Below are positions 33,284 to 41,441 of a DNA stretch of 64,000 nt, one piece after another. Below the pieces are notes generated by a model. That model made no database searches. It was not told where the DNA came from and was given only the letters and a program-made list of their open reading frames with translations. Origin of the DNA: Mycobacterium sp. E2479. Lineage in GTDB: Bacteria; Actinomycetota; Actinomycetes; Mycobacteriales; Mycobacteriaceae. Every line of letters begins with the position of its first letter. The stretch's first letter is position 1. The stretch spans positions 1 through 64,000 of the forward strand of contig NZ_LZJR01000071.1 in assembly GCF_001667925.1 (NCBI RefSeq), in the 5' to 3' direction. The position numbers and the translations under genes were made by a program.

Positions 33284-35116
33284 ATGCGGTCGGATGGACT
33301 GACGATTGTTGCTGAGGCGCCTGCACGCGGTGCGGGGCTCAATCAGGTGATCGGGCTGTCGGTCGCCGCGGTGGTGATCACCCTGCTGTTGCTATGGGTG
33401 GGCTATGCCCATCGCACCCATCGCATTCAATGGTTGACCCGCGCGGCCGACGGAGTCGGCAATAAATTCCACCGGCCCGGCTGGGTTGCCCTGCCGGTTC
33501 TGGTGTTCACCACATCCATCATTTGCGCCCTGTTCGGTTTCATTTGGGACGTCAGCTGGCATATCGGTAACGGCCGCGACCCCGGACCGCTGGCCAACCC
33601 GGCGCACTACTTCATCATCATCGGATTGTTCGGAATCTTCCTCGGAGGAATGACGGCGGTCGTGCTGCCGTACGACCAGCCCGGTCCGGCGGCGGTGCGG
33701 ATCACCCAAAACTGGCGCGCACCGGTGGGCGGTGTGCTGATGGCCGGTTGCGGGCTGTACGCGATGATCGGGTTCCCGCTCGACGACATCTGGCACCGCA
33801 TCTTTGGCCAAGACGTAACACTTTGGGGCCCAACACATTTGATGATGATCGGGGGCGCCTGCTTCTCCTTGTTCGCGGTGCTGATGCTGGAGCGCGAAGG
33901 TGAGGCCGAAGAAGGCGAAGACGTCTACCACGGAGTCTTCATCACCTTCCTGCGCTACCTGTCCTTCGGCGGGTTGTTCATCGGCTTGTCGGTCTATCAA
34001 ATCGAGTTCGATTTCGGCGTCCCGCAGTTCCGCCTTGTGTTCCAACCCATGCTGATCGCGGGCGCGGCGGCCCTGGCGGCGGTCGCGGCGCGCACCACGA
34101 TGGGGCGAGGCGCGGCTCTGATTGGTGCCGTTTTCGCCATTGCCCTGCGTGGTGGGGTCGCCTTGCTGGTCGGGCCGATACTGGGGGCCCCGATCAACTG
34201 GTTCCCGCTCTACCTCGGCCCCGCGCTGGTGGTCGAGCTGATCGCGCTGACTCCGGTTTTCAAGCGTCCCATCGTGTTTGGTGCCGTCGCCGGGCTGGGC
34301 GTGGGCACGGTCGGGCTCTGGCTGGAGTCGCTGTGGATCGCGGCGGTGTACCACTACCCCTGGCCGATCAGCATGTGGGGCGAGGCTCTGGCCATGGCCG
34401 TGCCGGTAGCGGTCCTGATGGGTATGTGCGGGGCCATGTTCGGCATGGTGCTGACCGGGCAGCGGCTCCCCGGGCGCGCCATCGGCATTTCGGTAATCGT
34501 GGTGACGGTGTTGGTGATCGGCGGCGCGGTGGCCAACGGCTTGCACATCGCGGTGCCAAGCAAGAACAACGCCACCATCACGTTGACCGATCTGCCCAGT
34601 GCACCGGGGCAGCGCATGGTGTCGGCCGACGTGCAACTGCTACCCGCCGATATGGTCAGCGACAATCCCGACTGGCTCACGATCCTGTCCTGGCAGGGGC
34701 GTATGAATAACGATCGCGGCCTGGTCATCGACCGGCTCGCCAAGGTCGGGCCGGGGCACTACCGCTCCACCCAGCCGGTTCCGGTGTGGGGCGATTGGAA
34801 GACTCTGCTCCGGGTCCAGGACGGCCGCATGATGACGGCCGTGCCGATCTGGGAACCGGCGGACGCCGCCATTCCGGCCCCCGAGGTCCCCGCGCTGGCA
34901 TCGAGCACGCGGCCGTTCGTCCTGGAAGTCACCATCCTGCAGCGTGAACGCGACCAAAGCGCGCCGGCTTGGTTGTTCACCGCGGGCGGGATCGTGGTGC
35001 TGTTCCTGACGCTCATGGTGATCGCCGGATTGACCTGGGGCGCCGGCCGGCTCAACAACTCCCTCGCCGAGCCGGAACCGGCGGAAGACAAGCAGCCGAT
35101 TCCGCGGGCGGCGTAG
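33284..35116 (+). CDS. Polytopic membrane protein with duplicated D-x2-W-H motif (cassette gene A)
   Basis: About 610 residues, not recognised as a characterised protein. Ten or more hydrophobic helices fill residues 20-420. A motif D-x2-W-H-x3-G-x-D-x5/6-P-x-H occurs twice at helix ends: D89, W92, H93, G97, D99, P106, H108, and again D167, W170, H171, G175, D177, P183, H185. This is an internal duplication with matched Asp, Trp and His residues. Residues about 425-560 form a hydrophilic beta-rich domain (VWGDWKTLLRV, REF-like end) resembling YtkA/FixH-type extracytoplasmic domains, followed by one last helix and a charged tail. The paired His suggest a metal or haem site in the membrane. ATG 33284 sits seven bases after GGGAGG; TTG 33269 and ATG 33278 are alternatives. 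The lipoprotein gene follows after 4 nt. Confidence 0.85.
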   Translation: MRSDGLTIVAEAPARGAGLNQVIGLSVAAVVITLLLLWVGYAHRTHRIQWLTRAADGVGNKFHRPGWVALPVLVFTTSIICALFGFIWDVSWHIGNGRDPGPLANPAHYFIIIGLFGIFLGGMTAVVLPYDQPGPAAVRITQNWRAPVGGVLMAGCGLYAMIGFPLDDIWHRIFGQDVTLWGPTHLMMIGGACFSLFAVLMLEREGEAEEGEDVYHGVFITFLRYLSFGGLFIGLSVYQIEFDFGVPQFRLVFQPMLIAGAAALAAVAARTTMGRGAALIGAVFAIALRGGVALLVGPILGAPINWFPLYLGPALVVELIALTPVFKRPIVFGAVAGLGVGTVGLWLESLWIAAVYHYPWPISMWGEALAMAVPVAVLMGMCGAMFGMVLTGQRLPGRAIGISVIVVTVLVIGGAVANGLHIAVPSKNNATITLTDLPSAPGQRMVSADVQLLPADMVSDNPDWLTILSWQGRMNNDRGLVIDRLAKVGPGHYRSTQPVPVWGDWKTLLRVQDGRMMTAVPIWEPADAAIPAPEVPALASSTRPFVLEVTILQRERDQSAPAWLFTAGGIVVLFLTLMVIAGLTWGAGRLNNSLAEPEPAEDKQPIPRAA

Positions 35117-35120
35117 GGCC

Positions 35121-35483
35121 ATGTCACTTCGAGGCACTCTCGTAGGGGCGTGCGCGGCGGCGCTGGTCTGTGGGCTGGTCGCATGCGGGGGCTCCACCAG
35201 TAAGTCTCCGGCCGCACCGCTGACGATCGACGTGACCATCGCCAACGGGCAGGTCACGCCGACCAACGCCACGCTGCAGGCCAAGGTGCATCAGCAAATC
35301 ACCCTGCGGGTGACCAGCGACGTCACCGACGAGCTGCATGTGCATTCGACACCGGATCACAAGTTCCAGGTCGCGGCCGCACCCAACCAGACGTTCAATT
35401 TCGCCGTCGACGTTCCCGGCAATGTCGCGGTGGAGTTGCACCATCTGGACAGGACCATCGCAACCATCCAAGTGCAGTCGTGA
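35121..35483 (+). CDS. His-rich cupredoxin-like lipoprotein (cassette gene B)
   Basis: 120 residues. Signal peptide with lipobox LVAC at Cys22, so it is a lipoprotein on the outer face of the membrane. The mature part is beta-rich like a single cupredoxin domain (QITLRVTSDVTDELHVHS, FNFAVDVPGNVAVELHH). It has no Cys after Cys22 and no Met, so a standard type-1 copper site is absent. His57, His73, His75, His80, His107 and His108 could bind a metal, with HVH and HH pairs in facing strands. It lies 4 nt after gene A, and its stop overlaps the GTG of gene C, so the three act together. Confidence 0.85.
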   Translation: MSLRGTLVGACAAALVCGLVACGGSTSKSPAAPLTIDVTIANGQVTPTNATLQAKVHQQITLRVTSDVTDELHVHSTPDHKFQVAAAPNQTFNFAVDVPGNVAVELHHLDRTIATIQVQS

Positions 35484-36844
35484 GCTCCGCCGCCGCGGCG
35501 GTGGTGCTGGCGCACGGTCTCGGTGGGTCGGCTGACCTTCCGGTTCCCTACGCCTACGCGATGGTCGGGGCCGCCTGGGCACTGACCTTCACCTTCGCCC
35601 TGGTGGCGTTCGCGTGGCGGCGGCCGCGGTTCGATCCGCTCAAGCCGGGCCGACCCTTGCCGACGGCGCTGACGACGTTTGTCGACTCGCGGGTGACCCG
35701 GTACTCGGCGGCCGCGGTGGCCCTGGTGTTCGCGGCGTGGGCGGTGGCCGCCGGGGTGTGGGGTCCCGACTCGGACTCCAACGCGCTGCTCGGCGCCTTC
35801 TACGTGCTGCTGTGGGTCGGGCTGGTGGCTCTGTCGTTGGCCATCGGGCCGGTGTGGCGGGTGATCTCGCCGATGCGCTCGGTGTATTTGCTGCTGCGGC
35901 GCATCGCGCCGGAGCGGCTCGCCCGGCCGCGGCTGTCCTATCCCGAAGGCTGGGGCTATCGACCCGCCGCGGTGGGCCTATTCGCCTTTGTCTGGATGGA
36001 GCTGGCCAGCCCGAATCCCGCATCACTGCCGTGGGTCATGACGTGGATAGGCGGTTACGCCGTGCTGATGCTGGTCGGCGCTTGGCTGTGCGGGCAGCGC
36101 TGGCTGGCCCGCGCCGACCCGTTCGGCGTCTACAGCGTGGCCGTTTCGCGGCTCTCGGCATTTCGGCGCAGTCGGGAGACCGGGAAGGTCGTCATCGGGA
36201 ACCCGCTCGACCATCTGCCGTCGTTGCCGGTGCGGCCGGGTGTCGTGGTACTGCTCGCGGTGCTGCTCGGCTCGACGGCGTTCGACAGTTTCGCGTCGTC
36301 GCCCACCTGGCGCGGCTTCTCCGACCAACTCACCCGCGAATTCGGCGCGCCCCCGTCATTGGCGTCGTCGGTGCTGCGCACGGTCGGATTGATCGTCTTC
36401 ATCTGCGTTGTGGCAGTGACGTTTTCACTCGCGGCCCGTGCCGCCGGTGGGGTCACCGCGGAGCAGCGCCACGAATTGCCTGGCGAGATGGCGCATTCGC
36501 TGATTCCGATCGTGGTTGGCTACATCTTCGCGCACTATTTGTCCTACCTGGTCGAGCGTGGACAGCAGGCGGTGTTCGCGCTGGCCGATCCGTTCGGCCG
36601 CGGTTGGAATCTGCTCGGGCTGGCGCATTTGCACGTGGCCTACGTCTTGTCCATGCATCCGCCGGTGCTGGCCGCGGTCAAGGTGACCTGCGTGGTCACT
36701 GGGCACATCGTCGCGGTGATCGCGGCCCACGATAAAGCGCTGCGCCTGCTGCCCGCCGGCCATCAGCTCACCGGACAGCTGACGATGATGCTGGTCATGG
36801 TCGGCTACACCTTCACCGGTTTGTATTTGCTCTTCGGGGGCTAA
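35480..36844 (+). CDS. Polytopic His-containing membrane protein (cassette gene C)
   Basis: 454 residues with about nine to eleven hydrophobic helices and no recognised family name. The N-terminus AHGLGGSADLPVPYAYA may be a surface or membrane-edge loop. Histidines cluster in the last helices: His339 and His352 (HSLIPIVVGYIFAHYLSYL), His383, His385 and His393 (LAHLHVAYVLSMH), His409 and His417 (GHIVAVIAAH). Spaced His inside helices suggests haem or metal ligands. The GTG start overlaps the lipoprotein stop (GTGA). It ends 4 nt into the convergent 2H phosphoesterase gene. Confidence 0.85.
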   Translation: MSSAAAAVVLAHGLGGSADLPVPYAYAMVGAAWALTFTFALVAFAWRRPRFDPLKPGRPLPTALTTFVDSRVTRYSAAAVALVFAAWAVAAGVWGPDSDSNALLGAFYVLLWVGLVALSLAIGPVWRVISPMRSVYLLLRRIAPERLARPRLSYPEGWGYRPAAVGLFAFVWMELASPNPASLPWVMTWIGGYAVLMLVGAWLCGQRWLARADPFGVYSVAVSRLSAFRRSRETGKVVIGNPLDHLPSLPVRPGVVVLLAVLLGSTAFDSFASSPTWRGFSDQLTREFGAPPSLASSVLRTVGLIVFICVVAVTFSLAARAAGGVTAEQRHELPGEMAHSLIPIVVGYIFAHYLSYLVERGQQAVFALADPFGRGWNLLGLAHLHVAYVLSMHPPVLAAVKVTCVVTGHIVAVIAAHDKALRLLPAGHQLTGQLTMMLVMVGYTFTGLYLLFGG

Positions 36845-37353
36845 CCGCCGATCAGGCGCTCGAGCTTCGTGTTGCCATCCCAGCGGCGCAACGCCGCGAA
36901 GCTGCCGTCGATCTGGGTCGGCCGGGCCGCGATGCGCAACGCCCGCCCCAGCTGCGCGCCGCCGACCCGGCGCACCAGGGTCACGTGCGCGGTCCATTGA
37001 CCGGGCAGGCTGTTTGGCATCGGAGCGGGCTTCAGGTGCGGCGCGCAGACCCGATGCACCTGGGCGTGCAGGGCCAGCAGCTCGCCGGTGGGCACCACCA
37101 GCCGCGCGAAAACCGCGCTGGCGCGGCCGAATAACACCGGCGCACCGATGAGGCAGCGCAGCGGCAGCTGTTCGCTCACCGGGCGCAGCAGCTCGTCAAC
37201 GTCGGCCTCGATGGCTTCGGCCACGGCCAGCGTCACGTGTGGCCGGCTGGCCGGTGCCTGACTGGGAATTCCGGCCGTGGCCAACACTTCCCAGATGTGC
37301 CTGATGGCCACCTCGGTGTCGCGGTCGAAGACCAGCTCGATGGAGTGGACCAT
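36841..37353 (-). CDS. 2H phosphoesterase / LigT-like protein in the biotin operon
   Basis: 170 residues, Rv1571-like (169). Two H-x-T motifs, HVTLAV (from about residue 39) and HVTLVRR (from about residue 121), mark the 2H superfamily (2'-5' RNA ligase, cyclic phosphodiesterase). The substrate is unknown. The start ATG 37353 shares one base with the bioD stop (TGATG), so it is translated with biotin genes, although no link of the 2H fold to biotin is known. The stop overlaps the convergent cassette gene C by 4 nt. Confidence 0.8.
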   Translation of the reverse strand: MVHSIELVFDRDTEVAIRHIWEVLATAGIPSQAPASRPHVTLAVAEAIEADVDELLRPVSEQLPLRCLIGAPVLFGRASAVFARLVVPTGELLALHAQVHRVCAPHLKPAPMPNSLPGQWTAHVTLVRRVGGAQLGRALRIAARPTQIDGSFAALRRWDGNTKLERLIGG

Positions 37354-38039
37354 CAGGCCACCAGCGAGGTGACCCAGTCGCGGTCGAACGCCTGGGCGCA
37401 CAGCGTCGCGAACTCGGCGGCGTCCAACGACGCCGCCCCTTCCGGCAGCGCTGCGCGCACGGCGGCCAGCCGGGCCAGCGCCGACCGGTTCGTCGTCTCC
37501 ACTACCCCGGGCCGGCGCGGCCAGCTGCCGATGACCAGTCCCGCGCAGCAAAGGTTCTGCGCGGCAATCGATTCCAGGGTCAGCGCGGTGTGGTTGAGCG
37601 TGCCCAGCGACGGGCTGACGACGACCAGCACCGCGGCACCCAGCGCGACGGCGAGATCGCGTGCGGTGACGCCGTTTTCACCGAGCTCGACCAACAGCCC
37701 CCCGGCGCCCTCCACCAATGTCAGTCGGCCCGGCCGGTCCAGCTCCCCGATGAGCGCCAGCAGCTGCTCGCCGGTCGGCAACGGCATTCCGGCCGCCTCG
37801 GCGGCGGCCGCCGGCGCCAGCGGCCGCGGATACCGGCCGAACCCGGCCAGCTCGCTCACCCCCGACAGCCGGGCCACCTCGGCGAGGTCATCGTCCCCGG
37901 CGTCGGTGCCGGTCTGGACCGGTTTGCACACCGCGACGTCGAGGCCGGCCTGACGGGCGTGACAGGCCAGCGCCGCGGTGGCGACCGTCTTGCCTACTCC
38001 CGTGTCGGTGCCGGTGACGACCAGGACCGTCACCGGCAC
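37353..38039 (-). CDS. bioD: Dethiobiotin synthetase
   Basis: 228 residues (M. tuberculosis 226). ATP-dependent ureido ring closure on diaminopelargonate. The P-loop is [15 protein letters not shown] (about residues 7-21), substrate Lys in KPVQTG, and [10 protein letters not shown] at about residue 112. GTG 38039 is used; GTG 38033 is possible. Three bases separate it from the bioF stop. Confidence 0.95.
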   Translation of the reverse strand: MPVTVLVVTGTDTGVGKTVATAALACHARQAGLDVAVCKPVQTGTDAGDDDLAEVARLSGVSELAGFGRYPRPLAPAAAAEAAGMPLPTGEQLLALIGELDRPGRLTLVEGAGGLLVELGENGVTARDLAVALGAAVLVVVSPSLGTLNHTALTLESIAAQNLCCAGLVIGSWPRRPGVVETTNRSALARLAAVRAALPEGAASLDAAEFATLCAQAFDRDWVTSLVA

Positions 38040-38042
38040 GCC

Positions 38043-39188
38043 TCAGCCATGCTTGGCGAGCACATCGGTCAGCACACGGCGCGCGACCTCGAGCTCGGCG
38101 TCGTCCAGCGACGCGCGCGCGGTCAGCCGCAGGCGCGACGTCCCGACGGGCACCGTCGGGGGCCGGAAGCAGCCCACCCGTACGCCGGCATCCAGGCAGG
38201 CCCCCGCCGCGGCCACCGCCACGTCGGGGTCGCCCAGGATCACCGACACCACCGCCGACTGCGGCGCGGCGAGCACGCCGCAGGCCTCGCCCAAAATGGC
38301 GGCGTGGCGCAGCACCGCGTCCGGTCGCCAGGGCTCGGACCGCAGCACCGCCAGCGCGGCCCGCGCGGCGCCCACCGCCGCCGGGGCCAGGCCGGTGTCG
38401 AAGATGAACGTGCGCGCGGCGTCGATGAGATGGGCGCGCACCGACGCCGGCCCGAGCACCGCGCCGCCTTGACTGCCCAGCGCCTTGGACAGCGTGGTGG
38501 TCATGACCACGTCGGGCGCACCGGCCAGCCCGGCCTCGTGCAGCAGCCCGCGCCCGCCGCCGCGCACCCCGAGACCGTGCGCCTCGTCGACAATGAGCAG
38601 GGCGCGGTGGCGGCGGCACGCCTCGTGCAATTCCCGCAGCGGCGCCAGCGCGCCGTCGGTGGAGAACACCGATTCGGTGATGACGATCGCGCGCTCCTCG
38701 TCGCGCGCCTGCAGCGCCGCTTCCACGGCGCCGACGTCACGATGCGGGGTCACCGCAACCCGCGCGCGAGACAGTCGGCAGGCATCCACCAGCGACGCAT
38801 GCGAATAGTCATCGGAGACCAGCAGCGAACCACGGCCCGAGAGCCCGACCACGGCGCCCAGGTTGGCCGCGTAGCCGGAGGAGAACAGCAGTCCGGATGC
38901 GGCGCCGACGTAGTCGGCCAGCTCGGCCTCGAACTGCTGGTGCAACTCGGTGTCACCGGTGACCAGCCGGGACCCGGTCGCCCCCGCACCCCACATGCGC
39001 AGCGCGGCGACCCCGCCATCGATCACGTCGGGGTGTTGCGAGAGCCCGAGGTAGTCATTGGAGGCCAGGTCCAGCTCGGTGGCGACGGCGGGACGCGGCC
39101 GCAGCGAGCGGCGGAGCCCGGCCTCGCGGCGCTGCCGTTCCACCGCCTCCAGCCAGGCCAGCGGGGAAACCTCGATCGGTGCCTTCAT
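38043..39188 (-). CDS. bioF: 8-amino-7-oxononanoate synthase
   Basis: 381 residues (M. tuberculosis BioF1 386). PLP enzyme joining pimeloyl thioester and alanine. Motifs: SNDYLGLSQHPDV (about residues 43-55), GSRLVTGDTELH, VDEAHGLGVRG and the PLP Lys in TTTLSKALGSQGGAV (about 233-247). It lies 77 nt after bioA and directly before bioD. Confidence 0.95.
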   Translation of the reverse strand: MKAPIEVSPLAWLEAVERQRREAGLRRSLRPRPAVATELDLASNDYLGLSQHPDVIDGGVAALRMWGAGATGSRLVTGDTELHQQFEAELADYVGAASGLLFSSGYAANLGAVVGLSGRGSLLVSDDYSHASLVDACRLSRARVAVTPHRDVGAVEAALQARDEERAIVITESVFSTDGALAPLRELHEACRRHRALLIVDEAHGLGVRGGGRGLLHEAGLAGAPDVVMTTTLSKALGSQGGAVLGPASVRAHLIDAARTFIFDTGLAPAAVGAARAALAVLRSEPWRPDAVLRHAAILGEACGVLAAPQSAVVSVILGDPDVAVAAAGACLDAGVRVGCFRPPTVPVGTSRLRLTARASLDDAELEVARRVLTDVLAKHG

Positions 39189-39265
39189 CGGCGTTCAGCC
39201 TAGTGGCGGTCGCCGGCGCGGCGGAGCCGGGCGCTAAGGTACCTCCCGCTTGCGGGGGCGGGCCG

Positions 39266-40576
39266 TCATCGCCGGCCAACGAGGCGGGCGACCTGCACCA
39301 TCGCCGAGGTGATCTGGGCGATCTGGTGGGGCGTGCAGATGTAGGGCGGCATCGCGTAGACGAGGTTGCGAAAGGGGCGCAGCCAGACACCGTTGTCCAG
39401 CGCCGCCGGGGTGGCGACGGCCAGGTCGACCGGGCGCTCGCATTCGATGACGCCGATCGCACCGCGCACCCGTACGTCGCTCACGCCGGGCAGCGCCCGG
39501 GCCGGCTCGAGGCCGGCCGCCAGGCCGGCGCCGATCTCGTTCACCCGCTTGCGCCAGTCCTGCCCGAGCAGCACCTCGACGCTGGCCACCGACACCGCGC
39601 AGGCCAGCGCGTTCGCCATGAACGTGGGGCCGTGCATCAACGCTCCGGCCTCGCCGCCGCTGATGGTGTGGGCGATGTCGGTCGTGCACAGGGTGGCAGC
39701 CAGGCTCAGATATCCACCGGTCAGCGCCTTGCCGACGCACATGATGTCCGGGCTTACCCCGGCGTGGTCTGCGGCGAAAAGCTCGCCGGTGCGCCCGAAG
39801 CCGGTGGCGATCTCGTCGAAAATCAGCAGCACCTCGTGTCGGCGGCAGATGTCGCGCAGGTCGCGCAGGTATTGCGGGTCGTGGAAGCGCATGCCGCCGG
39901 CGCCCTGCACCACGGGCTCGACGACGACGGCGGCGAGCTCGGTGCAGTGGCGGACCAGTTGCTCCTCGAACGCCGCGCTATAGCCGGCGTCGTAGTGCCG
40001 CGGCACCTGCGGAGCGAACACCTGTTTGGCCAGGATGTCGGTCCACAGCGAGTGCATGCCGCCGTCGGGGTCGCAGACGCTCATCGGGGTGAAGGTGTCG
40101 CCGTGGTAGCCGCCGCGCCAGGTCATCAGCCGGTGCTTGCCCGGCCGGTCGCGGCTGCGCCAGTACTGCAGCGCCATCTTGACCGCCACCTCCACCGACA
40201 CCGATCCGGAGTCGCTGAAGAACACCGTGTCCAGTCCCGCTGGGGTGATGTCGACCAGCAGCTGGGCCAGACGCGCCGCGGGCTCGTGGGTCAGCCCGCC
40301 GAACATGACGTGATTCATCGTGCCGAGCTGGGCGGACAGTGCCGCATCCAGCGCAGGGTGGCCATGGCCGTGGATCGCGGTCCACCAGGAGCTCATGGCG
40401 TCAAGCGCCTCGATGGCGGTGCCGTCGCGAATCAGCGTGAGCCAGGCGCCGCGGGCGCCCACCGCCACCACCGGGGCGACGGCTTCGGCGCCGATGGTGC
40501 TGTAGGGATGCCACAGGTGCGCGGTGTCGATCGCGCTGATCTGCTCGGGCGTCAGCCCGGCGTTCGCCGCGGGCAT
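39266..40576 (-). CDS. bioA: Adenosylmethionine-8-amino-7-oxononanoate aminotransferase
   Basis: 436 residues (M. tuberculosis 437). Transfers the amino group from SAM to KAPA. Motifs: [13 protein letters not shown] (about residues 17-29), [26 protein letters not shown] (about 254-268) and the PLP Lys in [17 protein letters not shown] (about 281-297). ATG 40576 begins MPAANAGLT; the open frame upstream lacks similarity. It is the first gene of bioA-bioF-bioD-2H phosphoesterase and diverges from the small membrane protein over 62 nt. Confidence 0.95.
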   Translation of the reverse strand: MPAANAGLTPEQISAIDTAHLWHPYSTIGAEAVAPVVAVGARGAWLTLIRDGTAIEALDAMSSWWTAIHGHGHPALDAALSAQLGTMNHVMFGGLTHEPAARLAQLLVDITPAGLDTVFFSDSGSVSVEVAVKMALQYWRSRDRPGKHRLMTWRGGYHGDTFTPMSVCDPDGGMHSLWTDILAKQVFAPQVPRHYDAGYSAAFEEQLVRHCTELAAVVVEPVVQGAGGMRFHDPQYLRDLRDICRRHEVLLIFDEIATGFGRTGELFAADHAGVSPDIMCVGKALTGGYLSLAATLCTTDIAHTISGGEAGALMHGPTFMANALACAVSVASVEVLLGQDWRKRVNEIGAGLAAGLEPARALPGVSDVRVRGAIGVIECERPVDLAVATPAALDNGVWLRPFRNLVYAMPPYICTPHQIAQITSAMVQVARLVGRR

Positions 40577-40638
40577 AGTGATCGAGGGTAAAGCAGCCGA
40601 TTCGCGCAAAACCGGGACGTCGGGAAGCATGAGACAGC

Positions 40639-41115
40639 ATGGCCATGCCGCAGCAGCCCAACAGCGCAGCGCCCGGACCCGCGGACGGGTCCACGCCGGG
40701 GCCCGGCTGGTCGAGGGACATCGACGACCCGCTGCTCGAGTACGACGACGAAGCGCCCCGGGTGCTTCGCGTGCGGGTGGCGCCCTGGGACATCGCGTGC
40801 ACCGTCGCACTGCTGGTCCTGCTCGCGGTGCTGGCCACGGCGACGACCTGGCCGACGCGACTATTCGGCTTCTTGGCGAACGTCTGCGAGGACGAGACGT
40901 GCGGGCCGGTTCCCTATGGGCTCGACCTGTACATCCACCCGGTGGTGTGGGGCGGGATCGGCGCGGCCATAACCGCAGCGGTCATCGGGCCGGTCGTTTC
41001 CCTGCTGAAAGGCTGGTACATGTCCTTCTGGCCGGTGCTGGCGCTGGCGCTGGTCATGGTCAGTTCGATAGCCGGATCGCTGCTGACCATGTTCAGCCAA
41101 CGCTACTGGCTCTGA
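40639..41115 (+). CDS. Three-span conserved membrane protein
   Basis: 158 residues, Rv1567c-like by position. A Pro/Gly/Asp-rich N-terminal tail of about 45 residues precedes three hydrophobic segments: about residues 50-70 ([18 protein letters not shown]), 102-122 and 128-152. Two Cys (CEDETC) lie in the first loop and may form a disulfide outside the membrane. The function is unknown. It is divergent from bioA. A 7-bp stem-loop follows the stop. Confidence 0.72.
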   Translation: MAMPQQPNSAAPGPADGSTPGPGWSRDIDDPLLEYDDEAPRVLRVRVAPWDIACTVALLVLLAVLATATTWPTRLFGFLANVCEDETCGPVPYGLDLYIHPVVWGGIGAAITAAVIGPVVSLLKGWYMSFWPVLALALVMVSSIAGSLLTMFSQRYWL

Positions 41116-41116
41116 T

Positions 41117-41136
41117 CGCCCGCTAACCCGCGGGCG
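41117..41136 (+). terminator. GC-rich stem-loop after the membrane protein gene
   Basis: CGCCCGC (41117-41123) pairs exactly with GCGGGCG (41130-41136) around a TAACCC loop, two bases after the stop codon. There is no T-run, so if it terminates transcription it would be of the U-less type proposed for mycobacteria. Confidence 0.4.
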
Positions 41137-41369
41137 GCGACATGCGGATTGGTGGCCAATTGAGACCGAAATCACAACTGCGCACAGGGGATTGGGCGCG
41201 CCCGTCACCGTCCGGTCACGGTACGACAAAAAATCCCGCGCGGACCTGGCGGTTAACACCATTTGTTGTCAAAGTTGCTTGTGTGACTGATGTGAATACG
41301 GCGCCCTGACCGCCGATTCACTTCGCAAGTGCCATGGACCGAGTCCGTCCCAGCGCGGGGGCACGGGTT

Positions 41370-41381
41370 GGTTCATGAACC
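41370..41381. promoter_or_regulatory. 12-bp perfect palindrome in the ripD leader
   Basis: GGTTCATGAACC is fully self-complementary and lies 60 nt upstream of the ripD start, in a GC-rich leader. It could be a protein-binding site or an RNA hairpin. The regulator is unknown. Confidence 0.35.
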
Positions 41382-41441
41382 GGGGGGCGGACGCGCGAAG
41401 TCACCGCGCCGAGCTCATTGAGCGCCTGAGAGGCCAGAAAA

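Larger units (their letters stand above)
41116..41441. other. 326-nt intergenic region upstream of ripD
   Basis: Between the membrane protein gene and ripD there is no credible gene. The region holds the stem-loop above, an AT-richer stretch near 41250-41300 (GGTTAACACCATTTGTTGTC and downstream) that could carry the ripD promoter, a GC-rich leader, and the perfect palindrome GGTTCATGAACC at 41370-41381. The core of a c-di-AMP (ydaO) riboswitch was looked for and not found. Confidence 0.6.

Noticed and set aside
41300..41441. c-di-AMP (ydaO) riboswitch before ripD
   Set aside because: The leader is GC-rich, but the conserved core (GTCAGCTAACC type) is absent.
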